A DNA stretch of 64,000 bases from an uncultured Prevotellaceae bacterium (GCA_900315075.1 OMXV01000038.1:1-64000); one strand, 5' to 3'. Positions 1 through 8,594 are shown, counted from the stretch's first letter. Numbers and translations: made by a program. The notes: generated by a model from the sequence alone, not told the origin.

Positions 1-1
1 C

Positions 2-274
2 GACATCTTCAACAGGAAGTCCAAGCCGGAACAGGCAAGGCTGAACCTCGCCAGATGGTTCAACAAGGTGGAGGAGTTCGGGGACAGGGAGTTCAACAGA
101 GTGCTCGAAACCTTCGAGAACCACAACGTCACCATCATCAACTATTTCGAGCAGCGCCTCACCAACGCATCAGCGGAGTCGTTCAACGCAAAAATCAAAG
201 CTTTCAGAACACAGTTCAGAGGAGTCACGGACATCAAATTCTTCATGTACAGACTCACAAAGCTATACTCTTAA
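2..274 (+). CDS. Transposase C-terminal end (ISL3/ISAon1-like), cut by window edge
   Basis: The reading frame is open from base 2 to a TAA at 272-274, giving 90 residues of what reads as the C-terminal end of a DDE transposase of the ISL3 type. The stretch ERLTNASAESFNAKIKAFR with the following FRGVTDIKFFMYRL is the typical end of this family, where the last acidic catalytic residue sits in the 'SAESFNAKIK' motif. The beginning lies outside the window, so whether the element is whole cannot be judged. No neighbouring gene depends on it, but the next 1.3 kb holds only broken genes, consistent with a rearrangement hot spot. The insertion-sequence right end was not located with confidence. Confidence 0.75.
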   Translation, partial: DIFNRKSKPEQARLNLARWFNKVEEFGDREFNRVLETFENHNVTIINYFEQRLTNASAESFNAKIKAFRTQFRGVTDIKFFMYRLTKLYS

Positions 275-655
275 CTGGGCAGCCCACCAACCAGGTTTAT
301 CCGCTGACCCCGTATATGGGCTTTCATCAAGGTTTTCTCCCTCACTTTACCCGTTGCCCCGCTTGCAGCGACAGCAACGGATCGGTCGAAGGGTCGCGAG
401 GCGACAAGTCTCAAGCCCATCCTGAGGTGTCTCAAAATCAATGAGTTAGCACAATGCTAATTCCTTTTTCGTTTTGACCGGGAAAACAGGGGAACCCCGC
501 TGACCCTAGATTTCAAAGTGCTTAGATGTGATTCCAAATAGTCATTTGTACTCACGTTAGCCAAACAAACACAATCATTACTAATAAAGCAGAGGTAGTG
601 AAAGGTGAATGAAAAGCCAAAAAATATTCACTTTTTGCGTTAAATAAAGCCTTTT
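275..655. other. Gene-free stretch after the transposase
   Basis: No coding region is supported here. The 10-mer CCGCTGACCC occurs at 301-310 and again at 497-506; one copy may mark the transposon end, but no clear terminal inverted repeat was found. The rest is AT-rich spacer. Confidence 0.4.
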
Positions 656-667
656 TTGAATGGTTTT

Positions 668-697
668 TTTGAATCAAATATCTATTTAGTATCTTTG
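668..697 (+). promoter_or_regulatory. Promoter of the broken DUF1016 gene
   Basis: TTTG at 668-671, an 18-base spacer and TATCTTTG at 690-697 fit the Bacteroidota sigma consensus (TTTG, 19-21 bases, TAnnTTTG). It lies inside the upstream part of the open frame starting at 656, so that upstream part cannot be coding. Confidence 0.5.
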
Positions 698-719
698 TGG
701 TCAAAATTTTACAAATCTT

Positions 720-1062
720 CAAGAAGAAATCTAAGGGCCTTGGCCATACGCTACCGCCAGAGTCAGATTAAAGCGGCAGTGAAAGTAAACAAAGAAGTAC
801 TCAGATTTTACTGGGATTTGGGTAAGGATATTGTGGAGCGTGATGCAGAAAATCATTATGGCAGTAGATTCTATCCGTCACTTAGCCGCGACTTGAAGGA
901 GGCCCTTCGAACAGATGGCTTTTCTGAACGAAACTTACGCTATATGAAAAGTTTCTATCTGCTTTATAACGAACAAATTGTAAATTTGCCACAAGTTGTG
1001 GCAAATTCTGAAAAAACGATATTGCCACAGGTTGTGGCAGAATTGTTCATGGTGTCCTGGCT
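720..1062 (+). pseudogene. DUF1016 (YhcG-type) N-terminal domain, truncated
   Basis: The frame open from 656 to 1135 holds a DUF1016 N-terminal domain: RYRQSQIKAAVKVNKEVLRF, then FYWDLGKDIV and FSERNLRYMKSFYLLY. Full-length family members are about 330-380 residues, with a C-terminal PDDEXK nuclease-like domain. Here homology stops after LFMVSW near base 1062, where the family continues with its GHH motif. The frame then runs through the reverse complement of another gene (a WYL regulator start) to a chance stop at 1135. The start also looks damaged: a promoter sits at 668-697 but no in-frame ATG follows before homology begins near 745. The gene is therefore probably dead. DUF1016 proteins are often found near restriction-modification and mobile loci. 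The codons LPQVVA occur twice, encoded by two near-identical DNA palindromes (987-1003 and 1023-1039). Confidence 0.7.
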
Positions 1063-1064
1063 CG

Positions 1065-1162
1065 TTCAGTTCCTTGAACGAAATCTTCCGCTTGCGATAG
1101 ATTGTTTCTATCACCCAGACATATTTGGTAATTAGGCTTTGCCCTCTTTCGTTATTCGCCAT
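1065..1162 (-). pseudogene. WYL-domain regulator, first ~31 codons only
   Basis: Reading leftward from the ATG at 1162, the first ~31 residues (MANNERGQSLITKYVWVIET, then IYRKRKISFKELNE) match the usual N-terminus of Bacteroidales WYL-domain helix-turn-helix regulators, in which this helix is followed by LW and a second helix. After the Asn-Glu at about base 1065 the similarity ends abruptly and the strand becomes the antisense of the DUF1016 fragment. The gene keeps its promoter (1183-1190) but has lost all of its WYL domain. An intact relative of a different subgroup is at 9341-10375. Confidence 0.6.
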
Positions 1163-1182
1163 ATATTATTGTTGTTTTTCTG

Positions 1183-1190
1183 CAAAGGTA
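1183..1190 (-). promoter_or_regulatory. -7 box of the WYL fragment
   Basis: On the minus strand TACCTTTG (bases 1190 to 1183) matches the Bacteroidota -7 element TAnnTTTG and lies 20 bases upstream of the ATG at 1162. No good -33 TTTG is seen at the right distance. Confidence 0.45.
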
Positions 1191-1593
1191 CACTTAAGCT
1201 ACGCCAAATCGTGGCAGAGGTTTTAGAAAAAACAAGTTAAAATGTTATTTATATATCTTTAAATGACAACGAGCCAATATGGATGGGCATCTTTTCCCAT
1301 TCGCTATTTGTTGCGCTCCTGATTTCGTCAATGCGCCACCTAAGAAGTATTCACAACCACCCTGCCCCAGGGCATCCTTATCTATTCTACGGACTTTTAG
1401 GACTTTTGGGACTGATAGGCAGCCCCAGTATTTATATGTCTACGGAGGAAAGGAGTAAAGGGAGTGCGAAACGTTTTTTATCATATTGTTCTTAGTCTAT
1501 ACTATTGTATTCATACATGCGCCATCCAAATCATTAAAAGCAAACTTGTTAGTCCTTGATTTTCAATACACAAAATATGGTACTTTCCAAAAA
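1191..1593. other. Gene-free stretch
   Basis: About 400 bases between the WYL fragment and the end of the GH78 gene. I see no conserved coding signal, RNA gene or repeat. A 70-codon open frame at 1283-1495 has no recognisable content and lacks a promoter. Confidence 0.4.
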
Positions 1594-4581
1594 CTATTCA
1601 CTTTTTGAAATGGGAAAAGTAAATTGATGCTTGCCCTGCTTCAATTCTGTTGGCGTTTTCCCTGACAGTAGTAGTGTGGCGGACGTGCCTTCGGGAATAG
1701 TAAAAGTGTAACTGATAGAACTGTCGGGATTTGTCTGCCAACAGCTTTCGATACGCCCGTAGCGCGTGTCAAGGTATCCACGTGCGTACGTCATTTTGCC
1801 TGTGGGGTCAGGCTCCGGACGAAGAATGAAGTGACTGAATCCAGGGTGCTCTTCATCACGTTCAATGCCAAGGCAACGGTTGATGAGCCACTGGCCTACA
1901 GCTCCGAAGGAATAGTGGTTGAATGAATTCATGGAGTTGTTGCCACCGAAGCCGGCTGTGTGGGTGTAGGAGTCAAGGCGTTCCCAAATGGTTGTCGCAC
2001 CCTGGGTCACAGAATAGAGCCATGAGGGATAATCCTCTTGCTGCAACAAGCGATAGGCCATGTCGCTACGTCCGGCATCGCTGAGCACTCGGCTTATCCA
2101 TGCCGTGGTGATGAAGCCCGTCATCAGTGAATAGGGCGGGCATCGCACGCCTCTGTCTGTGGTGTTCTCACGCTCGATGCAGGCAACCAAACGCTCTACC
2201 AGTTTCTGGCGCAACTCGCCCTCTACGATATTGAAAGCTAACGGCAGTACGTAGGAGCCCTGGATATCGATGGGCTGCCCCTTGCGTTGCTGATTGAAGG
2301 TTGAGAATACGGTCATACCCGTTTCGGTGTCGATATAGTGGTCGATAAAAAATAGCTTTCGCTCTTCCAAGCGCCGTTGATATCGTTCGGCATCTGCTGT
2401 TTTGTTGAGTAGCAGGGCCGTTTTTCGCATAATGTAGAGGTCGTAGATATAGTAGGCTTCGAAGAGCAGCGTCTTGTCGTTTTTCTCGTCTTCCAGTCCG
2501 AGCCAGTCGCCCAGGTCGCCCCACTGCCGCTGCTGCACCAACAGTCCCGTCGTGGGGTCGAAATAATGACTGTCCACATAGTCAATATAGCGAGCCATCG
2601 CCTCATAGTGATCAGCCAGTATGTCGAGGTCGCCATATTGCAGCCAGCATTCCCATGGCACGGTGATACCAGCGCTGCCCCACAGCAATCCGCCGAATCC
2701 ACCGCCTATGGGTGCGATGTCGGGGAATCGGCCATCTTCCGTCTGCACGTCGCGAATGGCTTGCATGTGCTTCCTGAGAAACTCATCCACGTCGGCCATG
2801 TTGACTGCCGTGCGTGAGAACACGCTGATGTCACCGCTCCATCCCATACGTTCGTTGCGCTGCGGGCAGTCGGTGGGAATGCTGATGAAGTTCGACAGCA
2901 TAGACCATCGGATGTTTTGCCAGAGACGATTCACCATCGGGTTGCTGCATTCGAAGTCGGTGGTGAAATGGTCAACACTGCTGATAACCAGCCCTTCGAC
3001 GTCGGCTGTGGGAAGAGGTTGGCTGATGCCTGTTATCTCAATGTACCGATAACCGTGCAGGGTCATGTCGGGAGCGAACACCTCACAGGTGTCACCACTG
3101 GCAACGTATATGTCCTGTGCCATGGCAGCACGGATGTTTTCGAGCATCAGCATGCCTTTCTTGTCTTCATATTCAGGTAAGTCGGGATAGAGCACTTCAG
3201 CATATCGGAACTTCAGGGTCTGCCCCCGGTGCAAACCGTGCATCTTGATTCGCGGCACACCGGCCATGTTCTGTCCCATGTCATAGACATAGACCCCTGG
3301 CCGTATCTCTTTAACATTTTGGGCAGTCAGCACGGTGTACAATCCAACGGAAGTCTTGGCCGGCAGCAAATGGAAACCGCTATAGTCGCATACTTGGGGT
3401 TGCGTGTCGCCACCCTCGGTTGGCAGATGCCCTTCAAGTTTGGCTTCACAAGCCTTTTTCCATCCGCTGGATTCAATTCTGTTATCATAGACTTCCCCCT
3501 GAAACATGCTGGCGTAAACTACCTTAGAACGGTCGCATACCTCCCAGTTGTCGGGCTGCGTGGTGATGACAGTAGAGTCACCATCCTCATATCTTACCAG
3601 CAGTCTCGCCATGAATGCGAGTTGATCGCCAAAGTAGTTCCAATTGCCGCCCGTGAAGGTAAGGCTTCCTGCCCACCAGCCTTCTCCTAACCTGACATGC
3701 AGGCGGTTATCTGTTTGCAGCATTGCCGTGACATCATACTGTTGGTAATAGTGAGTCTTGTTGTACTGCGATACGCCTGGCGCATAATATTCGCTGCCCA
3801 CCTGATGCCCGTTCAGTTCCGCACAGTAGATGCCTCTGGCTGTAGCAGTGAGCGTGGCCTCTTTCACGGGTTTCTGCTTCAGCGCAAACTGGCACCGCAG
3901 TTCCGGCATGGCTCCATGACTGGGATTGGTCAGATACACAACAGTTTTTTTCTTGTTACCAATCTTCCGTAAATTCTTGTCTTCGTAGAGGATGCCGTAT
4001 GGCGAGCGGTAGTTGCGCACTTCCACTTTGTGGATGAACGCCCGCTGGCCGGCTTCCATCTCGTAACCGATCTGTGCCAGCTGTGGAAAGGCGATGTAAT
4101 CACCGCCTTTTCCCATCGGATTCAGCACCACATCGCCCAGTTTCCGTCCATCGAGTAAGATGTCGGCACTGCCCAGACAGCAATGCGCTTCAACAATGTG
4201 TGGTGCGTAGGTGTCGAGAGTTCCCAGTTCGAACGATTTCAGCAGTTCCTTTCCATGGGTTGTATAGCCGATGCGCCATACATTCAGGCGGGTGGATGTA
4301 GCGTCAAGCTCAAGTTTGACATACGACTTATCTACGTCGTTCTCCACGCCCAGTATGTTCATGTTGCGATTCATCAGGCGAGGGTCGTTGCCTCCGAAAA
4401 GAAGAGCCAGCCTGTCCGATTTCGATGCCTTGTCCAATTGCATGGTCCAGCTGATTTTGAACTGTGGGAGGTAATCGGCATACAGCACTGATTGTTCGCT
4501 GCCAATCCACTTGGCATCCTCAAATTGGGCATAACATAAACAAGGCAGAAGAGCCATCAGTAGTATCTGTAATTTTTTCAT
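1594..4581 (-). CDS. Alpha-L-rhamnosidase, GH78, secreted
   Basis: A 995-residue protein with signal peptide MKKLQILLMALLPCLCYA|QF, sent to the periplasm or surface, which removes terminal alpha-L-rhamnose from pectin-type (rhamnogalacturonan) or other rhamnosides by an inverting mechanism. The N-terminal half is the beta-sandwich, carbohydrate-binding part usual in this family. The (alpha/alpha)6 catalytic barrel follows, with the hallmark DCPQRNERMGWSGD near residue 570, containing the general acid Glu, and TTIWERLDSY near residue 863, carrying the probable base Glu. A C-terminal beta domain ends the protein. Length is normal for GH78. It stands alone: the gene upstream is a fragment and the downstream side is the scrap region. 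No clear -7 box was found. Rhamnosidase identity is firm; the natural substrate is inferred. Confidence 0.92.
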   Translation of the reverse strand: MKKLQILLMALLPCLCYAQFEDAKWIGSEQSVLYADYLPQFKISWTMQLDKASKSDRLALLFGGNDPRLMNRNMNILGVENDVDKSYVKLELDATSTRLNVWRIGYTTHGKELLKSFELGTLDTYAPHIVEAHCCLGSADILLDGRKLGDVVLNPMGKGGDYIAFPQLAQIGYEMEAGQRAFIHKVEVRNYRSPYGILYEDKNLRKIGNKKKTVVYLTNPSHGAMPELRCQFALKQKPVKEATLTATARGIYCAELNGHQVGSEYYAPGVSQYNKTHYYQQYDVTAMLQTDNRLHVRLGEGWWAGSLTFTGGNWNYFGDQLAFMARLLVRYEDGDSTVITTQPDNWEVCDRSKVVYASMFQGEVYDNRIESSGWKKACEAKLEGHLPTEGGDTQPQVCDYSGFHLLPAKTSVGLYTVLTAQNVKEIRPGVYVYDMGQNMAGVPRIKMHGLHRGQTLKFRYAEVLYPDLPEYEDKKGMLMLENIRAAMAQDIYVASGDTCEVFAPDMTLHGYRYIEITGISQPLPTADVEGLVISSVDHFTTDFECSNPMVNRLWQNIRWSMLSNFISIPTDCPQRNERMGWSGDISVFSRTAVNMADVDEFLRKHMQAIRDVQTEDGRFPDIAPIGGGFGGLLWGSAGITVPWECWLQYGDLDILADHYEAMARYIDYVDSHYFDPTTGLLVQQRQWGDLGDWLGLEDEKNDKTLLFEAYYIYDLYIMRKTALLLNKTADAERYQRRLEERKLFFIDHYIDTETGMTVFSTFNQQRKGQPIDIQGSYVLPLAFNIVEGELRQKLVERLVACIERENTTDRGVRCPPYSLMTGFITTAWISRVLSDAGRSDMAYRLLQQEDYPSWLYSVTQGATTIWERLDSYTHTAGFGGNNSMNSFNHYSFGAVGQWLINRCLGIERDEEHPGFSHFILRPEPDPTGKMTYARGYLDTRYGRIESCWQTNPDSSISYTFTIPEGTSATLLLSGKTPTELKQGKHQFTFPISKSE

Positions 4582-4699
4582 ATCTTTTTATTTTCTATGG
4601 ATAATTTCTCCTCGTTTATCATTTGAACTAGAAACGACCAACATGCGGGGGCCTCCTGCCCGCCTTGCTGATGAAACTCGAGTTTCATATTTGGATTAA

Positions 4700-4966
4700 C
4701 TATAAGTGAGCATCTGCTTCCTTGTGGATGCAGATAACTTCTTTTGGGTTAACGCATTTTATTACCCTCTCGATTGTCTGCCTGTCGGCATGGCCTGAAG
4801 TATGTATATCCACGACATTGTGGAACATTTCCCTGAATTCCTCATACTTGGGATTGTGATTTACTTGCTCAGGTATCTTGTAGTAGCCATCCCATGAAGA
4901 GTATATCAGGAGGATTTCTTCTTGTGGTATTTTTTCTAAAAGACCTCTGTGAATTTTGATGTTCAT
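4700..4966 (-). pseudogene. C-terminal fragment of an MBL-fold (beta-CASP-like) hydrolase
   Basis: An 88-residue frame resembling the last part of RNase J-like or other metallo-beta-lactamase-fold hydrolases. It has a 'LLIYSSWDGYY' strand, then VVDIHTSGHADRQTIERVI with the HTSGHA motif (a metal-binding His region), then VNPKEVICIHKE, equivalent to the terminal 'P..vIPvHgE' motif. The catalytic HxHxDH half is absent, and the sequence immediately upstream on the minus strand does not continue the fold. The internal Met at 4966 is probably not a real start. I regard it as a remnant of a larger gene. Confidence 0.6.
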
Positions 4967-5035
4967 GATATTATAAGTCGGTCTTTATACTATATTCTAC
5001 TCAACTTTCGCAAGCTCCAGTTTCGTTTGGTTTTG

Positions 5036-5118
5036 AGGTTTTGAGGTCGCTACGCTTATAGGTTTTAAGGTGATATATGTATGGATAACGACATATTAAC
5101 CTAAAGACCTCATAACCT
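5036..5118. repeat. Long imperfect inverted repeat
   Basis: AGGTTTTGAGGTC at 5036-5048 pairs with GACCTCATAACCT at 5106-5118 (12 of 13). A second, inner pair (AGGTTTTAAGGTGATAT around 5060-5076 against ATATTAACCTAAAGACCT around 5093-5110) extends the fold. It could be a degenerate hairpin element or a processing/termination structure downstream of the S8 protease gene. Confidence 0.45.
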
Positions 5119-5234
5119 AGAAGTTGAGGACTTGCGAAACTTCAGTATTCTATTTTTTCTCGTTGAAGAATCTCCTGAAGTCTATGTGTGTCCACCAAGT
5201 TGGATTCCAAGTCAGCAACAACGTGTGGCCAAGT

Positions 5235-7439
5235 CTATTTCAGACGTATGAGGGTGGAACCTGTGGTCTGTTGGTGGTTGGTGTTGAGCTGTATAGCATA
5301 GAGTCCCGCAGGCAATGTGCTCAAGTCTGCAGTATGGTCGTTACCGAGGAGCATAGAACGCACCAAGCGGCCATCGGTAGAGTATATGAAAAGGGATGCA
5401 GGGGAGTCGGGAACCTCAGCGGTGAAGTGCACGCTCAATCGACGTCCTTGAAGAGAGAAACGCGCCTTGGCAGGTTGCTGCTGCGACAATTCAGGAATGG
5501 AATTAGGCAGGCCAAGAATGTAGAGCAGGCCTTTGTAAACATCTATCTGCCCATAGCCATAGGTGTTGTTAGGATAGTCCATATCCTGCTCTGGATGGGT
5601 ACAGGTGTGTGCGAAGACATCCTTGATTTGTTCCGTTGTCAGTTCGGGATTGGCCTGTAGCCAGAGAGCGATGGCTCCAGCCACCACTGGCGTAGCCATC
5701 GAAGTGCCACTTTGTGCTGTGTAGTAGTATGTCTTGCCATTGTAATAGACTTTGTCGGTGAGTTCTTTGCGCAGTCGGTCGGTGATTTCCACATAACTGT
5801 TGAAGGCTGCATTGATACTCATTCCCGGAGCCGTCACATCGGGTTTTATCTGTTCCTCATAGGTTGGCCCTTTTGAGGAGAAGAGAGCAATATCTCCTAT
5901 TTCCTTTGGGGCAAACTCATCCATGTCGGTATTCATATTACCATCGATATTCCGGAACGACGACTTGTAGCCAGTGGCACCCACGGTGATGAGTCCTGGG
6001 AGCGTACCTGGCCACCAGATGGAATGACCCGGTTGTGCAAAGCAATAGGCATCAACTCCTGTGAGATTGATGAATGGACAGTATTTTATATCAGAATAGA
6101 CCCATGCCGGAGAATCGCTGGTAAGTAAGAAGAGAGCGCCACAGAGCACCATGTAGATAGGAGAGGGTAGCTGACCATGCACATGAAAAACGTCTCCGCG
6201 CTCATCCACAAAGTCACTTTTCCACACTTTCACGCTGATATCGCCCAATATGGAGGTGGTGGAGAGCGAACAAGTATCACCCGAGAGTTCCAGCACGCTG
6301 TCGGTTCTGAAGCTTATGGTTTTATCAATAGTAAGACCTGCAAGCCTCAGGCCAAGGAAATCGAGGCGTACGTTCTGATTACCCGGGGTGATAATGTCCA
6401 TATCAATAATGTCACCACCACCCACGCCATTAACCATACCTGCTCCAGCATGTATCTCTCCTGTGGGTTTCTCTAAATAGGAGGTTCTGTTGCCATCGTT
6501 GCCTGCACAGACCACGATGATGCGTCCGGGACCTATCATCGAGAGCAAAGCCTCACTTTCCAGTTGACGTTGGTCGCTTAACGTATAACTCTCACCATTG
6601 CTGAAGTTCACCACACAGGGTTTACCTTCTTTTTCAGCCTGATCAAAGATGTATTTAAAGCCTAACACACAGTTAGCAGAAGTCTGCTCGTCGGTGGCTT
6701 CGAAATCCTCTGGATACGAATTGAAATGCACCGCGTAGATATCAGCATTGGGAGCCATCCCAGGATATTTGCCATTGACGTCATGCCCTGCCATGATTCC
6801 CATGACATGGGTGCCATGAAAACTGGCGTTGGGATGATGTGTTCCTCCGTAGGCGGCTATTTCCTCGGTGGTGGTCATGGCATGCCCCTTTGTTCCGTCT
6901 TCATTCTGCCAACAGAAGTCGTAGTAGTAGCGGGCCCTCAATTGTCCGTTGTCATCGAGGAAAGCAGGATGAGTGAAATCGTAGCCGTTGTCAAAAATGC
7001 CAGCGACGACACCCTCACCAGTAAATGCCTGTGGCAATGACTCACCACTATAGACGGCTGTGGCATTCACCTGCCCGGGTGTCACATCCATCGCCTGTCG
7101 CACCATCGGTTCTGCCTCTATACGCTCCACGCGGAGGTCCTTAGAGAGAACTCCCAACGTGCCATAAGCCACATCGACAATGTAGATGCGGCCGATACTA
7201 TCGATGACTTCCAACCCATACTGCTTGGCTAATTGCTGCATATCGCCATTGGTGAGTGTCATCAGTACGCTGACAGATGTGTAGGAGGATTGTGGAGCCT
7301 GATGATTTCGACCTGTTTGGTGTCTGCTGTAGAGCGATGCAAGATGATGTGACATCTTGTGGAAATCGGCTGGTTGTTGTGCAAAAACACCATTAAATGT
7401 AAACAAAACCAGCAGAAAGAGGATGTGCGATTTCTTCAT
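5235..7439 (-). CDS. S8 subtilisin-like serine protease, secreted, T9SS-like tail
   Basis: A 734-residue protein. The ATG at 7437-7439 is chosen because it begins a clean signal peptide (MKKSHILFLLVLFTFNGVFA|QQ); an upstream in-frame start would lie across the -7 box at 7464-7471. The subtilase triad is intact: Asp in FDNGYDFTHPAF near residue 150, His in FHGTHVMGIMAG near 207, and Ser in SGTSMATPVVAGAI near 580. A long insert between the His and Ser blocks carries a beta-rich region. The last ~75 residues (FIYSTDGRLVRSMLLG, then LSTLPAGLYAIQL) resemble a type IX secretion C-terminal sorting domain, suggesting export to the cell surface. A paralogue of the same length and layout lies at 28390-30567. 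Probable role: extracellular protein degradation or maturation of surface proteins. Confidence 0.9.
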   Translation of the reverse strand: MKKSHILFLLVLFTFNGVFAQQPADFHKMSHHLASLYSRHQTGRNHQAPQSSYTSVSVLMTLTNGDMQQLAKQYGLEVIDSIGRIYIVDVAYGTLGVLSKDLRVERIEAEPMVRQAMDVTPGQVNATAVYSGESLPQAFTGEGVVAGIFDNGYDFTHPAFLDDNGQLRARYYYDFCWQNEDGTKGHAMTTTEEIAAYGGTHHPNASFHGTHVMGIMAGHDVNGKYPGMAPNADIYAVHFNSYPEDFEATDEQTSANCVLGFKYIFDQAEKEGKPCVVNFSNGESYTLSDQRQLESEALLSMIGPGRIIVVCAGNDGNRTSYLEKPTGEIHAGAGMVNGVGGGDIIDMDIITPGNQNVRLDFLGLRLAGLTIDKTISFRTDSVLELSGDTCSLSTTSILGDISVKVWKSDFVDERGDVFHVHGQLPSPIYMVLCGALFLLTSDSPAWVYSDIKYCPFINLTGVDAYCFAQPGHSIWWPGTLPGLITVGATGYKSSFRNIDGNMNTDMDEFAPKEIGDIALFSSKGPTYEEQIKPDVTAPGMSINAAFNSYVEITDRLRKELTDKVYYNGKTYYYTAQSGTSMATPVVAGAIALWLQANPELTTEQIKDVFAHTCTHPEQDMDYPNNTYGYGQIDVYKGLLYILGLPNSIPELSQQQPAKARFSLQGRRLSVHFTAEVPDSPASLFIYSTDGRLVRSMLLGNDHTADLSTLPAGLYAIQLNTNHQQTTGSTLIRLK

Positions 7440-7463
7440 GATCTTTTTGTCTTTTAGTCGATG

Positions 7464-7471
7464 CAAAGATA
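7464..7471 (-). promoter_or_regulatory. -7 box of the S8 protease gene
   Basis: TATCTTTG on the minus strand (7471 to 7464) fits TAnnTTTG and sits 25 bases before the ATG at 7439. The -33 element is not clear. Confidence 0.5.
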
Positions 7472-7592
7472 TTATCTTTTTTGACAAGTTGGTCTGAATT
7501 TATACTTTTTCTCTTTTTTTAAAGAGGAAAGGTAAGATTTTATGCCATTTTAACAAAACACAAGATTGCTGTTGACCTCGAGATACAAAATA

Positions 7593-7626
7593 GCCCAGCA
7601 ACAGTATTTCAATACCGTTGCTGGGC
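7593..7626 (-). terminator. Intrinsic terminator after the 7706-8257 lipoprotein gene
   Basis: GCCCAGCAAC at 7593 and GTTGCTGGGC ending at 7626 form a stem of about 14 pairs with a small loop. On the minus strand it is followed by a T-rich tract (TATTTTG). A second small inverted repeat (TGCAAGCT / AGCTTGCA, roughly 7645-7690) lies between it and the stop codon. Confidence 0.8.
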
Positions 7627-7705
7627 AGGTGAAAATGAAGAATCTGCAAGCTAAGCTACCTTAATACCATAAGAAACTGGAGCTTGCAAAAGTTGAGTGT
7701 ATGTT

Positions 7706-8257
7706 TTATTTGAATTTGAGAGCTGAAAGAAGCTCAGTCAGCTTAGCGATGACAGCAGCATCGTCAGGAGCATTTACACCGCTTGGTTTGGGCATGAAAA
7801 CTCTTGCAGTACCTTTGTCGCCAAGGTCAGCATAGAGAACGATGCTCTTGCCATCAGGTTGCCAACCGCCTTGGAAGCTCACTTCGCCTACTTTGATGGG
7901 GTCGATAGCGTTCAGCTTGGCGATGTCAGACTGACGAACGTCAAAGGTAATGTTGGAATCATGATTGATTTTGATTTCATAGGTGGGCACAACACCTGCC
8001 TTGGTGCGGAAGCTGATTTCGTGGTTCTTCTGCAAATACTCAGGTTTGCCATTGATTTCAAAATCCTCGGGAGTGCTCATGCTGAAAGCATCTGTGCTCA
8101 GCGTGTTTGCATCCTCCTGCTCTGCCACCTGCTCTGTAGCTTGTTCGCCTTCGGCGGTTGCCTCACTTGCAGCAGCTTTGTCTGTTTTATTACCACATGA
8201 TACCATTGCTACAGCAGCTATAGCTGCGATGGCGAAACTGAAAATAGTCTTTTTCAT
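7706..8257 (-). CDS. Small lipoprotein of unknown function
   Basis: A 183-residue lipoprotein: signal MKKTIFSFAIAAIAAVAMVSC with Cys21 as the lipidated residue, then a low-complexity Ala/Glu linker (about residues 28-50) and a compact beta-rich domain of about 130 residues ending LTELLSALKFK. The linker rich in Glu right after the anchor is compatible with a surface or periplasmic tether. I do not recognise the domain. It follows the small gene at 8290-8475 by 32 bases, probably in one transcript from the promoter at 8497-8504, and ends at a strong terminator (7593-7626). Confidence 0.8.
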   Translation of the reverse strand: MKKTIFSFAIAAIAAVAMVSCGNKTDKAAASEATAEGEQATEQVAEQEDANTLSTDAFSMSTPEDFEINGKPEYLQKNHEISFRTKAGVVPTYEIKINHDSNITFDVRQSDIAKLNAIDPIKVGEVSFQGGWQPDGKSIVLYADLGDKGTARVFMPKPSGVNAPDDAAVIAKLTELLSALKFK

Positions 8258-8289
8258 AATTGTTAATAATACTTTTTTAAATAATTTAA

Positions 8290-8475
8290 TTAAGGGTTTT
8301 TGTTTGAATATTTCTCGTTTTTTACATTTTCGATGTATTCATTGAATTTTCTGTTGATGATTGTTTCGATTTTTGCCTCAATTTTCTTCCCCAAAAAACT
8401 TTCCATCTGGAGCAGGTGCTCCTGATACCATAAGGCATATTCCATTGCAGAGTTTTGGTATTTAGCATTGGGCAT
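8290..8475 (-). CDS. Small hypothetical protein, 61 residues
   Basis: A short charged, helical protein (MPNAKYQNSAMEYALWYQEH, then LLQMESFLGKKIEAKIETII) with no signal peptide or cysteine. The ATG at 8475 is preferred over an in-frame Met 12 codons earlier because the -7 box TACCTTTG at 8504-8497 lies between them, so the longer form would start upstream of the transcript. It is followed 32 bases later by a lipoprotein gene and is probably co-transcribed with it. The helical content suggests a coiled coil. Function unknown. Confidence 0.6.
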   Translation of the reverse strand: MPNAKYQNSAMEYALWYQEHLLQMESFLGKKIEAKIETIINRKFNEYIENVKNEKYSNKNP

Positions 8476-8496
8476 ATCATCGATGTTTTGACGATG

Positions 8497-8504
8497 CAAA
8501 GGTA
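8497..8504 (-). promoter_or_regulatory. -7 box of the 8475-7706 transcript
   Basis: TACCTTTG on the minus strand matches TAnnTTTG; the expected start of transcription lies about 15 bases before the ATG at 8475. It decides the start of the small gene. Confidence 0.5.
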
Positions 8505-8574
8505 GGAGCAAAAGTCCTCTTCTCTCTTATCATTTCGTGAAATAATCTTATCATTTTGTCAAATCAGCAAAAAA

Positions 8575-8594
8575 AACGCCTATTTTTAGGCGTT
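8575..8594. terminator. Short hairpin flanked by A- and T-runs (terminator-like)
   Basis: AACGCCT-ATTTT-AGGCGTT, preceded by a run of A and followed by TTTT, is a textbook bidirectional intrinsic terminator. It lies between divergently transcribed genes (8475 leftward, 8667 rightward), about 72 bases before the DUF805 start, so it may act as an attenuator in that gene's leader or be a leftover of a rearrangement. Confidence 0.6.

Noticed and set aside
55-444. A 129-codon plus-strand open frame over the transposase end
   Set aside because: It is out of frame with the clear ISL3-like transposase end (2-274) and has no recognisable content.
1283-1495. 70-codon frame in the gap before GH78
   Set aside because: No homology, promoter or typical composition; treated as chance.
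8476-8511. Longer start for the small protein at 8290
   Set aside because: The -7 box at 8497-8504 lies inside that extension, so it would be upstream of the transcript.
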